64,000 bases of DNA from Magnaporthiopsis rhizophila (taxonomy: Eukaryota > Ascomycota > Sordariomycetes > Magnaporthales > Magnaporthaceae): NCBI GenBank assembly GCA_003049465.1, contig PYSS01000144.1:1-64000 (forward strand), in the 5' to 3' direction. The notes below the pieces were generated by a model. The model was not told where the DNA came from. It saw nothing but the letters and a program-made list of their open reading frames with translations, and did not search any database. Within the stretch, counting starts at the first letter, position 1, and every line of letters starts with the position of its first letter. Both the position numbers and the translations under genes were made by a program. Shown one piece after another: positions 40,114 to 51,066 of this stretch.

Positions 40114-42040
40114 ATGATCACGCTTATTGCCGAGCTTCTGCTTGCTGGAGCCTTGCTGGCGGCATGGCTCTTCTGGTTTTTCCTCCTCCCTCCGCGGCAC
40201 CCGCGGGACGTCCCCGCGATCCCCTTCTGGGTCGCACTCGTGCCCTTCTTCAGGGAGGTGGACCAGGCCGACACATTCAAACGCTACGTCGAGGGCACGC
40301 TTAGAAGGCGCGGAGCAGTCAAGATCTTCTTCAGCGGCCAGTGGAAATCCTCCTCCATCGACCGTCGTACCTGCTAGAAATCTTCAAGCAAGAGGAGATC
40401 CCTCAGAAGTCAGGGAACCAAAAGAAAATTCCGCACAGCGTCCTTGCGGCCTTCCTCGGTGAGCTTCCTCCACTTTATCACGTCTAAACAGCGTATGCCC
40501 CCAGTGGCAGTTATCATAGTGTTGTGACAACTGTTCAGACTAACGCATAAATATTTGGGGAACCAGGTGACAATATCATCACCGGCAGGGCGGACGATTG
40601 GAAGGCCTACAAGTCCGTCATCAAGCCTGGCCTTCAGCGAACCTTCGAGGTTGACACCCTGGAAAGGAACGCTGCTCTGCTGTGCAATGTCATCGACACG
40701 ACGCGCCAAGTTACGACGGGGGGCGTAACTCACATGCAAGACCTCCTTCAGCGATACTCGATGGCAAACTGCGCCAGCATGCTGCTTCAAGTTGATCTGC
40801 CCGTAAGTGAGATTTCGGGAGGGGTCATCTGTTGTAATTATTTCCCCGTTGGCTATGATGCTGACGCTTCCGCCACAACGAGCAGACCATCGAGTCGGAC
40901 GTGCCGCTCAACACCCTCCAGCTGGCAGTCAAGCGCGAGGTTTTTAAGCCCGTCTTTCTGAACTTTCCGTTTCTGGACCGCCTGCCATTGCCCTCACGGA
41001 TGTACGCCAGAAAGCTCGTGAAGGACTTTCGCCACCAGCTTCAGAGTGCCCTTGAGGCGAGTCACGCCGCCGAAACGGCTGAAAAGACGCAGCTCTCATC
41101 CAACAAGCTGGGGGCTCGGCTCCTGGGTGCGCTGAGATCGGGAATCTTCAGCCAAAAGCAGTTCCTCGACAACCTTCTCATTGTTTTTGTGGCCGGCCAG
41201 GAGAACCCACAGCTGGGCATGATCTCCATGATGTACCTGCTGGCCAAGCACCCGGTAAGCCGACTATTGCGCTTACGAGACTACCCAGAAAGACAGGGTA
41301 GTAGCGGGTGATTGGTATTGTCGCTAACGTCTCACAGGAGATCCAAGACCAGCTCTACGCCGAGATCAGCAAATTCGGTGGAGACTCCACCCTCCAGCAG
41401 GGACAGGCACTGCCGCAGGATCCCTGTGCCGCCTCTCAGGTGCTGGAGGATATTCCGCTCATGACAGCCATCATCCTGGAAAGCCTGCGTCTGTTCCCGC
41501 CCATTGCGCAGCTCATCAACCGGCGCGTGGCACCTGCCGAAGCCGCGCTGCTTGGAGGAACCACCTACATCCCCCAGGGCACCTACGTGGGCTACAGCTG
41601 CTACTCGACCAACCGCGACCCCACCGCCTGGGGTCCCGACGAGAACGGGTTCCGCCCGGGGCGATGGGGAAGCTCGGCCGCTGAGATCCAGCAGCAGTAC
41701 AAGCAGCGGCGGGCCAGGGGCGAGTTTATCTCGTTCCACGGAGGCACCCGGGCGTGCCTTGGTGAGAAGATGGCCCTGCTCGAGATGCGCGTCACGCTGT
41801 GGGTGCTGGTTGGCCGCTTTCGATGGGCGCTGGACCCGACGTGGCCGGACAGGATGACGCCGGTGAGTGCCCTTTTTCCCATAGTCATTTTTTAAACTTC
41901 CTAGCTGCTGCCTAGACGGTGACAAAGCTTGAGCTAACTGCCTATGTTGGTTGTTTTTTTTTTTTTTTTGAAAGGCTGGGCCATTGTACCCAAACGAACT
42001 GAGATTGGTTTTCAAATCTCGACCTGGCTCCCTCCTCTAG
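40114..42040 (+). pseudogene. Cytochrome P450 with a one-base frameshift in exon 1
   Basis: Exons are 40114..40458, 40567..40802, 40886..41254, 41338..41862 and 41975..42040. Domains are complete: an N-terminal anchor (LIAELLLAGALLAAWLFWFF), the PGL-containing helix C region, I-helix FVAGQEN, ESLRLFPP (ExxR), and the haem loop FHGGTRACLGEK. Exon 1 has a single break near 40342-40350. After GAVKIFFSGQW the original frame soon reaches a stop (40375-40377). The next frame continues LHRPSYLLEIFKQEE and joins the downstream exon correctly. Exon 1 is 345 nt, where the phase of its junction demands 346 (mod 3), so exactly one base is missing. All other exons and splice sites are intact, so the loss is recent or is an assembly error. 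I do not write the restored protein. The substrate is unknown. Confidence 0.85.
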
Positions 42041-42875
42041 TCAAACCGTTCTGATTGTGTTTTATTATGTGCCGCACGTGATAGTCCCCGGCTTAAAGGG
42101 CTTAATTAAAAGTGTATACACAGCTATTAATTGCTTAAACATAGGGGGAAAAAAAGCTCTCCCAATAGCTTGCTGTGTTCCCAAACGGACATGTCAACAA
42201 CGAAATAAAAACAATTAACACAAATGCAAAAGCTCATGCCCAACCTCGAGGGTGGACAGCTACGAAACCTGGAAAGTGTTTACTTCGCGACGGAAAATCC
42301 GACATTAACCCCAACCGGGGCTCGAACCAAGAGTCCAAGCGGCTAACGTAACGGAGTACAGGTAGGGTCCCGGTGTCGACTCGACCCATCCTCATAACCG
42401 CTACACCAACTTGGCCCTCGAGGTTCGATGCCTACAGCAGGCAGGACCATGGGTTATAAGGCTTAGGCCACAAAGACGGCAGGAACGGGGGAGGTCAAGG
42501 AAGGAGCCGCCTCTCACTGGCACCGGGGCCCCGCAGCAGCGTCACTTGACAAAATATTCCGGCCAAGTCCACATCCAGATCCAGAAAAAAAAGTTATAAA
42601 GCAAATGGAAAAGAAAAAAAAGGAAGAAAAAAAAAATAAGAATCGTCCGCTCGCTAATAGCAGGAACCAAAAGCAACAGTCCGTCCAATAGCACGCCGAA
42701 AACCAAAGCCTGCCATAAAAGAAATGAAGAAGAAAAAAAGCGAGACCAGCAAGCACAAAGTCAAAAAAAAAGCCAAAAAACGCTCAACAAAACAAGGCAG
42801 CCAAAACGGCGCCTTCCAATCAGAAGTGAAGCAAGTGTGCGCTGCCGCCCCCGCCAGTGTCGGGCCGCCGGCTAC
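42041..42875. other. Intergenic region with tRNA-like element
   Basis: No coding sequence is supported. A tRNA-like element on the minus strand (about 42318-42417) is described separately, and A-rich tracts occur at 42585-42645. Confidence 0.45.
42318..42417 (-). other. tRNA-like element with A and B boxes, probably degenerate
   Basis: On the minus strand TGGTGTAGCGG matches the internal A box and GGTTCGAGCCC the B box, about 70 nt apart. The spacing is larger than in an intronless tRNA. I could not form a good acceptor stem, and the D-stem has mismatches. It may be a tRNA pseudogene, an intron-containing tRNA that I fold wrongly, or a tRNA-derived SINE head. Confidence 0.4.
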
Positions 42876-43148
42876 CTAATTGCTGCACATGTTGCGGGTG
42901 CACTTGCCGGGGGTAATCTTCCTCTTTGGTGGCTTTGGCGCCGGCGGTCGCCCCTCCCGGGCCGCCTCCTCCAGGGCCACCTCGTCGCTCTCTACGGTTG
43001 ACCGACGGGAGGGCATCTTGACATCCAGGGCTGGCGGGATGCCCAGGCGCACGTCGCGGTGGGCCTCGAGCTCGCCAGAGGGCGTGGGCGCGGCGGCGGC
43101 CTGTGTGATGAGGAGGGCGACGAGGACGGTGGTCGTTGTGAACTTCAT
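42876..43148 (-). CDS. Small secreted protein
   Basis: The single exon encodes 90 aa. MKFTTTTVLVALLITQAAAA is a clear signal peptide, with cleavage likely before PTPSG. The mature part is about 70 residues, hydrophilic, with EVALEEAAREGRPPAPKPPK then RK, a basic stretch that could be a processing site, and ends CTRNMCSN with only two Cys. I recognise no family. The ATG at 43148 was chosen because it gives the signal peptide. An upstream ATG in the same frame adds 49 residues of leader-like sequence. The next gene, 0.7 kb away on the same strand, also encodes a small secreted protein. Confidence 0.68.
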   Translation of the reverse strand: MKFTTTTVLVALLITQAAAAPTPSGELEAHRDVRLGIPPALDVKMPSRRSTVESDEVALEEAAREGRPPAPKPPKRKITPGKCTRNMCSN

Positions 43149-43840
43149 CTTGGCGGTGTTGTTGTAGTCGTTGTTTGTTGTGCTCCTCGGTGGTTGGCAG
43201 ATGGGAGTGTTGATAAGGTTTGTGGATGAGGAGGAGGATAAGGTTGCGGATATCCCGATGAGGGTGATGGCTATGGGAAAACGGACAGACGGCAAGGCAC
43301 GTCGACATATTTATCTTGATCGCCCCCCATAGACTTTCTTCACCACATCCCAGGGAGGCAAACGATCGACCCAGCCACAAGGTGTCCCGGGGGTCGTCGC
43401 ATTAAACCTGACGAGCATGGGTCCGCACCACAAATAGACCTGCACGGGGCGAATTGCCACCCCCAGATCCCCGCCCAAATCCAGTTCGGGCAATCGCCAT
43501 GAACGAGCCGACATTTTTAGAACGTGGGGGCTTGCTTGGCTCTTTCTTTTTAGATGCCCCCAGATTCGCCTGCGCCCGCTTGTGAGTCGTGTCAACACTG
43601 GCCAAGGCTGTTGAAGGCACCACTAGGTGGCCAGGGTTGTAAAAGTCTGCTTGGGAAACACATGGTGCAGCACAAGTGCGGGCCAAAAACTGCATTATTA
43701 TTATTATGATAAGTCCCTAACCACACCGAGCCCAACACGTCTGTCATAGGTACTGTCCACCCAATCTTCCATCCTCAACAAGAAGACAACGGATTGGCGC
43801 ACGATTCGTCAAGGCCTGGCTTGGCCACGACGACATCAGC
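43149..43840. other. Intergenic region between two small secreted protein genes
   Basis: About 0.7 kb, the promoter side of the 42.9-kb gene and 3' flank of the 43.8-kb gene, both on the minus strand. No supported coding sequence. Confidence 0.45.
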
Positions 43841-44232
43841 TTAAGACGGAACGCAGAAGTCATTCTTGTCTCTGCCGCCATCGGCGCATCCGTTGGCGCA
43901 GTCCTTGCGATGCTCGATGACACCGCTCCGGCCACCAGCGCAGTAAAAGAGCGCGTGCTCGAACTTGGGGGCGTACTCCTTGCCGCGTCCGAGCATGAAG
44001 TTGACCTGGTCCATGATGTCACCGTAGTTGCCTGTGTTTAATTTTTTTGTTTTTTTATCAGCAACGATCTCCCTGAGGAAAGGAACCTGCCACCCTTCTG
44101 ACCAAGTTTCTGGATAGAGAACATACCTCGCCTGCGCAGGTTGTAGCCGCAGTAGTTGAGCCCGGTCTTGCAGTTGTCCGCGCAGACACCAACGGCCAGG
44201 GCGGTAACGGCGACAGCGAACGTGGCCTTCAT
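43841..44232 (-). CDS. Small secreted cysteine-rich protein, effector-like
   Basis: The model is complement(join(43841..44031, 44127..44232)), 98 aa. MKATFAVAVTALAVGVCA is a signal peptide. The mature protein has six Cys in the order NC, NYCGYNL, FYCAGG, DC, GC and FC, with a CANGCADGG block near the end. This layout (CKTGLNYCGYNL, then GNYGDI, and a Cys-Gly-Gly block) matches a small secreted family I recall from Fusarium, Magnaporthe and Colletotrichum genomes. Those are usually listed as hypothetical or candidate effectors. The 95-nt intron falls after the LRRR segment and the phase fits (G|GC). Role in the host or in microbial competition is inference. Confidence 0.8.
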
Positions 44233-46514
44233 GGTGAAGATGTGGTGGTTGTTTTTGATGGCTGAACGAGGGTCGGATGGGCGGTCGAGTGATGCTGTTG
44301 AGCAGTCGCGTTGACAGTGGAATGTGTGTGAGCCGAGCTGGATGCCTTCTCCTTCCTTTCATGTTGTCGAGAAGGGCGGCGAGGGAAGTTTCTTATACCC
44401 GTTCACCCAATGCGACGGAACGAGGCCGGTTTCCCTCTTCAGGGGCCCGACGATGCCACCATACACCGCCTGCTCATCCTCCTCCCCTTTCCCCAGCTAT
44501 ATTGTGTCATTCTTTGCACGGGGATGCCGTCTCATGACCTCTCGGACATGAAGCGGCTGGCGAGGCTGGCCCAAGTCGCTCGACGACTCTGAATCGGAGC
44601 TGAACTGGCTGCAAGACTGCTGCCGGGAAGGAAAACTGGTTGGTTGACTGTGATTCTTGGAAAATTAGAGATTACTGTCGATTCCAGCAAGGCTGCCTTG
44701 ATTCAGCGCAAGCCGTCGGAGCCAAGATTTGGGCTGGCAACGCGGAAGGCCATCGGCGAACCTGAGTGGATGGCCCGAGATGACATCTCAGCCACACCAC
44801 TGGCTGATTGGCTAGGAGAATAACCTGCTTCCCAATCTAAAGGCGTAAACGTTCCTTGGAGGCGCACCAATGTGGCTGATGCCTGACGCGACGTTTTTGT
44901 TTCGCACAACGGTCAAATTGGGTCCGCATCATGTGGCCTCGTCATACCGACGGCTGTGTGTGCGTATGTGACGATTGGCGTGTGATTTCCATCTTCCCAT
45001 CATAGCCAGCAATAATGTTGGGCTCGGGCTGTCTGCCTGCGAGCATCGAGATCTCTAGTGTTCGGCAGATGCGTGGTAGGTACCACGGCCTCTACCATCT
45101 GCTTAACTCTGCTGCCGACAATCGGGAAGCAAAGGCGAGGATGGCCCCGATATCGATGATATATCGTGGAAGCCATGGGGCCAGGATGCCAAGGCACGAC
45201 GTCCAAATAAAATCCTGCAGTTTAGACAACGCTAATTGGGGCTCCCATTGTCCGAGCCTCTCCTGTTGATCGACTTTCCTGTTTCCCATATCTTTCCTAC
45301 CCCCCACACCCTTTTAGCCGGCCTACCTGACTGCGCGGCTCAGGGGGTCCAGGCTTGGTGTGGAAGCTGCTATTAGGATCATATTGCTCAGTTTCTCGGT
45401 GCCATCTCGGAGGCTTGGGACAGAATCATTGCTCGATTTCTAGATGCTTCGACTGCGGGACTGTGGTACCACGAGGACATTGCATACATAGTGTCCGCCA
45501 TCCAGCGTGTCGGAATCACGGGAATAAGTGTAGGTGATCCATAAGAAAAGATGAAAGGGCCGCCAACCAGAGTGACCTTACGCTCCAGGACACGCGCTGC
45601 TTCATCAACCCGGCCCGATTGGTCTTGGTCTACCCCGGCTTTATGTAGCCGACGCTGCAACCCTGGATGCTATCTGTTTTGGCCCGTGGGTAGAACGCAT
45701 TGGTTGACATGTCCTCAGGTACCGATGCCGAGATGTTAGCTGACCCAACGAGATTCTCCAACTCCAGTATGTCATTGAATCAGAAATGAAATGCTTTCAA
45801 GATCATTCCAATCTAGCAAAGACCTGCTTTAAGCCTCTAGAACACGATCCCGATAGTTCCACGACCCTTGCCAGAAGGTGAGCACATGCTCCGAAATGAT
45901 GGCGCGTGTGCGCAAGGGCAACTCGGCAAATGATGTAAATCGAGCGGTTCGACTCAGGGTGCTGCCAGCCAGGCATATGAGGTGGCGGAAAAGACAGCAC
46001 AGTTCATCAGAGTTGGAAATTGATATTTATATAAAGCCAAGGAGCGCCGAGGATCTGGAAGGGTGGCGGCCAGAAGAGTATGCGGAGAAGCGGAAGGTCA
46101 AAGCGGTGTCGCCGGGCCACGGCAGTTGTCGCCACCCGGTATTTAGGCCCGGGCCAATAGCCAGGCCGGAGACCCCTAGCCGCCCACCCTCGACTTTAGC
46201 CATATGAAGGACCCATAACGCGATAGTGCTTGTGACACAAAAAAGGGATATGTTGCCTTGCCTCTCCAAGGTCGGCAGTCAGTTCCCGATGCGTGGTGCC
46301 TGCACACGACGCCATCGAGCGCCATGGCAGGTGGCAGCTGTGGTTACGATTAAAAAGGACGCCGAAGGAGAGGCGGTCGGGTTCGGGGTTGCATGGCAGC
46401 TGGGTTTTTTTCTACTTTCTTTCCGCGGTCATAATCACCATCAACAGGACTCTTTGACATTGAAATTCCATTGTTTAATCCCCCCGAGCTAGACGCACGG
46501 AGTAGAAGACAATC
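44233..46514. other. Long gene-poor region
   Basis: About 2.3 kb without a supported gene. Open frames are short, and none shows a signal peptide plus family signature. It separates the small secreted genes from the DUF1996 gene. Confidence 0.4.
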
Positions 46515-47989
46515 ATGATGCAGTGGACGCTCGCCGCCGCGGCGCTGCTGGCGCAGCAGGCCGCCGGGCAGAACATGCTGAGATTCGCGTGCTCGCAGCT
46601 GGTGGTCGACCGCGTCGACCCGCTGGTCAACCCCGGCATGCGGTACACGCCTCACCTGCACCAGATCGTGGGAGGCGACAGCTTCAACATCACGATGGAC
46701 GAGTCGCACGACCTGCCGTCAAAGTCCAAGTGCACGTCCTGCAGCTTCCGCGAGGACTTTTCCAACTACTGGACCGCCGTCATGTTCTTCCAGCACAAGA
46801 ACGGCAGCTACACGCGCGTGCCCCAGGTCGGCAACGGCGGGCCCCAAGGGAAGCTCATCAACGACGGCGGCACCGACATTTACTACATCCCCTCCGGCAA
46901 GGTCACAGCGTTCAAGAAGGTGAGATAGGATTTCCGACCATGCTCTTGCCACCGTGATGGCATCCACTGACACCCTTCCCACCCCACGCAGGGCTTCCGG
47001 ATGCTGGCCGGCGACGCAGGCCAGACGCAAGACAGCCGCGTCAGCAAGCAGAACATCTGCCACCGGTGCTGGACCTCTCCTAACGAGAACAAGTTCGAGG
47101 GCAACGCCCCCTGCACGGGACAGGACACGGTGGCGATCCCGCAGGACCCGCGCTGCAAGATGATCCGCCAGACCATCATCTACCCCTGGTGCTGGGACGG
47201 CAAGAACCTCGACTCGCCCGACCACAAGTCGCACGTGGCCTACGGTCAGGGCATGGGCGTCGCTGGCGGCGGCAACTGCCCGGCCTCGCACCCGGTCAAG
47301 TTGCCCGTGCTGATGTTGGAGGTGAGTCTGTGATCTTATCCGGCTGGCGCTGATGATGATGCTAAAAAGGCGGCGAAAACGACCATGTGGAATGCGACAA
47401 ACTTCTCGAACCGCAACGACTGGCCCGCCAGCGGCAAGCCCTTCGTCTACAGCATGAACCTGGGCGGTTCCGCGGCGCACGGCGACTACGTCTTTGGCTG
47501 GAAGGGCCAGTCGCTGCAGCTGGCCATGGACAACAAGTGCAACCTGAACCAGCCGGTACGTGCTCTTTCATGCCCTGTCGCCCTGTGGAGGAGGAGCATA
47601 GGGGCTGCTTGAGGGCCGCCTTTAAGTCGGGATTTATACGGCTCAGGGGTGTCACGTGATGGTCACGTGACGTGTCCTGTGTAACATCACGGTCGCGACC
47701 AACACGCCGCGATCATGATCCCCCAGCCAATCAATCAAGTATACGCGCAGCTTGAGAGGTTCCTAACCCAAATTCTACTCTCTAGTGCCCGAAGGCCGGC
47801 CTCACTGCGGCGCAGCCGAGCGAGTACAACGCCTGCAAGATCAAGCAGCAGGCTCCCGAGGAGGTCAACGGATGTAAGCATTACTTTGTCTCGTCGCACT
47901 TAGTCTTTTGCTCATGCTGACAATTCCTGTGTCTTGTGACAACAGGGCTCGCGGCTTTGCCTTTGGGAGCAAAGGCCATCAAGGTATAA
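46515..47989 (+). CDS. Secreted DUF1996 domain protein
   Basis: The model is join(46515..46919, 46992..47321, 47370..47555, 47786..47873, 47946..47989), 350 aa. MMQWTLAAAALLAQQAAG is a signal peptide. The body has the DUF1996 pattern: FACSQLVVDRVDPLVNPG, TPHLHQIVGGDSFN, then CTSCSFREDFSNYWTAVMFF, YYIPSGKVTAFKKGFRMLAG, PWCWDGKNLDSPDHKSHVAY and CPASHPVKLPVLMLE. DUF1996 proteins are secreted in many fungi, and the family has no agreed activity that I can state with confidence. The His/Asp/Cys conservation suggests metal or carbohydrate binding. All five exons join in frame, and the fourth intron lies just before the final WLAALPLGAKAIKV. Expression as an extracellular or wall protein is inferred. 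Confidence 0.9.
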
Positions 47990-48814
47990 TGGGAGGGAGG
48001 ATGATTCGCCCCCAAAGACCCCAGATTGACTGGACCGCCATTTGGCGGTCAGGCTAGGTACTGTAGCATAGAGTTAGGAGACTGTTGTAGTTGTATCAAA
48101 GTATGCGTACGATTCGTCGCCGTAGCTGGGCACTGGGAAGAGGAGCAATTTTGGGTCTGTGGGATGACCAAATCGAATTATACTGTCATTTGCACCATTG
48201 AGATTCAGCTGCGCCGACCAGGCGGGTTGGTTCCTCCAGTGCCGTTTGGTCATTCTAGAGACAGGCTTGAGCCATGCCGGGTTCGCGAGGGAGAATGATT
48301 CTCGAGCACGAGGCATCGTTTTCAGAGTAGCATCAGACGCGAGGCACCGTTTACAGAGCATCATTGAGCAATGCAAGATTCACACCATTCACGGCATCAA
48401 ATTCGGCGGCAAGCATTAATTACTCCAGATCCATATGATAAACTTCTGTTAGGTGGTTGAGATGGTCATAAAAGCCGTATTAACAAAGGAGAATGGCCGC
48501 TAGGGCGCTTTTTTTTTGCTCATAACATTCGTGAAAAAGAAAATGGCAGAAGCCAAGGTATCATGAGAGTGAATAGGAGAGTCATCAAGCGTAACGTGAA
48601 AAGCGTGGCATAACATAATGAACCGCGTGACAGAAACTCTGTCAACAGCCCCGAGACGCCCTCCCCTGGATGTAAGAGGACAAAAGAAAAGAGAATCCCG
48701 AAACACAAAAAAAAGGCAACGAATGCTGATAGCCGTTGCGAGGCAAATCCAGCAGCAGAGAGAAAGAAATGAAGTAGAAAGAAGAAGAAAAACACCCGCG
48801 CATGCGCGAATGGT
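47990..48814. other. Intergenic region between convergent genes
   Basis: This holds the 3' flanks of the DUF1996 gene (+) and the lipase-like gene (-). No supported coding sequence. Confidence 0.45.
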
Positions 48815-51066
48815 TCAGTAGCCCTTGGCAGTCACAGCACCGACAGCCAGCACTTCAATGCGGCCGGCGTACAGACGCATGAGGTGCGCGACGGGGTCGC
48901 CCCAAATGACGCTGCGCAGCTGGTCGTCAGACGTGATCTGAGCGACGACGCCCTCATTCAGACGCTCCTCGACCGTCTTGCGGCCCTTGAGGCGCGACTT
49001 GGGGTCGCCCGACCGCAGCACCACGACGCGCCCGGCGTTGCTGAGCGTCGACGGCGGCACGTGCCACACGGGGCCAGACGAGCGGGACGACCGGTTGCTA
49101 CTGCTGCCGCTCCCGCTTCCTCCGGACGAAGACGAAGGCTTTTTCGAGTGCGAAGAGCTGCCAGAGACGGAGGACGAGGACGACTTCTTGCCCGGCCTGT
49201 GCGACTTGCTTCCGCTGCTGCTGCTGCCGCTACTGCTGCTTCCACTGCTGCTGCCTCCCTCCCTCGACATGGACGAGGACGACGGGGGCGCGGGCGCGGC
49301 AAACAGCTCGAGAAGGCTCTTCACGTAAGCCTTGTCGGCCCGCGCGACCGGGTCTCCTTCGTTGACGAAGCTGAGGAACAGACTTTTCCGCCCGTGGCTG
49401 CCGCCCGTGGTTGTGGCGGTGCTGCTGCTACCGCTACCGCCATCGTCGGCGGCGGGTTCGGGAGCCGTCAACGGCAGGAGCGACACCGGGGGCGCGCCAA
49501 AGGTGACGCAGTGGACGCGGCGGAAAGATCCGGCCAGTTTCGACAGCTCCGATGACGACCCGTTGCGGCCGCTGCCCATCATGTGGCTGTACAAGAGGGC
49601 GGCGACGGCGCCGCCGGCCGAGTGGCCCGTAAGCAGGAGGCTGTAGCTGCGCCGGGCCGGGTCCTCCTCCAGCAGGCGGCGCAGGCGGGCAGCGACGGGG
49701 GCGACCATGCTGCGGGCGACGCTGAGGAAGCCGGCGTGGCAAAAGTTGCCCGGGTCGTCGAGGAAGCCCTTTGGCGAGGCCGGGGCCGTGTTGAGGTTGA
49801 CGGTCCAGTCCATGAAGGTGGCGGTGCCGCGGATGGCGAAGACGATGGTGTTCATGTGGTCCATGGGCACCGACTTGATGGTCATGGCCTTGGCGCCCGT
49901 CCGCCAGTCCGAGTCGACGTGCGTGTCGCGCTCGGCGCCGCGAGGGTTGTCATACACCCGTTCCGAGTACTGCGCCGCGAGGCATAGAATGGGCCATGTC
50001 GGGATGTATCTATATGAGAAAATGAGGTTAGTTGGTCATCGTCCCTATTCGAAGGGGCTCGTTTTGCGGTGATTCTATTTTTGTATTCCCGGAGCGGGCG
50101 ACAGAAACAGAAAATGACGTACAGTTTAAGCGGCGGGAGGTTCATCGGCAGCTTCGAGTTAGCATAAAGATCGACCTTGGCGAAATAGTCAGTCGACGCC
50201 GTGTTCGCTGTCAAAGCGGTACTATGGCATTTCGAGTGATCCTTCCGGTGATGGCTCTTCTTGGTCGACCTCTTGGACGACGATCGCGCCAGAGCCGAAG
50301 AAGGCCTGGGCGATGACGGGGCAGAGGCGCTCGCGGCGGGGAGAAGTCCCACAGGCTGGCTCGGGGCTAGTGGCCCGATCGCTGGCGTCTGCGCCGGAAG
50401 CAACGTAAACAGCTCCCTTTCGTTGCCATTATAGCGATCCAGGTCGATCGAGGTTAGCACATCGTTGAGTCTGGACTGGAGCCGATCGCAGATGGCAGCG
50501 CTCTGGTTCAGTATCTGCGTCCCGTAGTCGTGCCATGCCGGCAAGCACTCATCGTAGCGCGGAGGCGGCGCTACCTGCAGCGACGGCGGAAGCACGTCGT
50601 TGGCCGCGTTGGCCATGGAATCGGCATGAGATGGGCCGCCGCCGCCGCCACCACCACCACCACCACCACAGTTGATGGGACCTTTCGGCAGCGGCACCGG
50701 CGGTTGAGCCGAGGGCGAGATGTAGTAATGTTGATGCATGATTATTGGCGGCGCAGCCTGACCTTCGTATGGGTAGGATGCTGGTGGTGGCATCCATCCG
50801 TTGGGTGCCGGCAGATAGCCTGCTGGCCGGAACTGGTAGTTGGCCCCGTCATATTGAGGCTGCCATTGGGGTTGTGGTGGTGATGCGGGAGGTACTGCGC
50901 GAGGAGCAGCAGCCGGGGCCGAAGGGCCAGGAGGTTTTGGTAGTCTTTTGCTGGGAGTGAGCGCGGTCGAATGCGACGAAGGGTGAGACTTGGTGCCGCC
51001 CTTGTCGCGTTTCCTGCTCGGTATCATGCCGAAGCCGAAGAAGCTCAGGAGGGCTGAGGGAGCCAT
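48815..51066 (-). CDS. Class-3 lipase-like serine hydrolase with long disordered regions
   Basis: The model is complement(join(48815..50009, 50123..51066)), 712 aa. The first 300 residues are rich in Pro, Gln, Ser and Gly with an 11-Gly run, and look disordered. The lipase_3 domain begins near YIPTWPILCLAAQYSERVYD. Visible are FAIRGTATFMDWTVNLNT, the nucleophile elbow LTGHSAGG with Ser445, CVTFGAPPVS, an Asp in NEGDPVARADKAY and a probable catalytic His near 690 in GDPVAHLMRLY. A Ser/Gly-rich insert of about 90 residues (from the SSSSMSREGG segment) splits the domain between the Asp and the His. No signal peptide is seen, so an intracellular lipase or phospholipase is likely. The substrate is unknown. 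The intron (113 nt) restores PLKLYIPTW in frame. Confidence 0.88.

Noticed and set aside
42318..42417. A normal tRNA gene
   Set aside because: A and B boxes are present, but the acceptor and D stems do not pair well, so I list it only as a tRNA-like element.
36379..44232. A secondary-metabolite biosynthetic cluster
   Set aside because: Two P450s are present, but no backbone synthase, transporter or pathway regulator is seen nearby.
48884..49555. 223-codon plus-strand frame opposite the lipase-like gene
   Set aside because: Arg/Ala-rich shadow of the Ser/Gly repeats. The minus strand has the GHSAG motif and a consistent exon structure.
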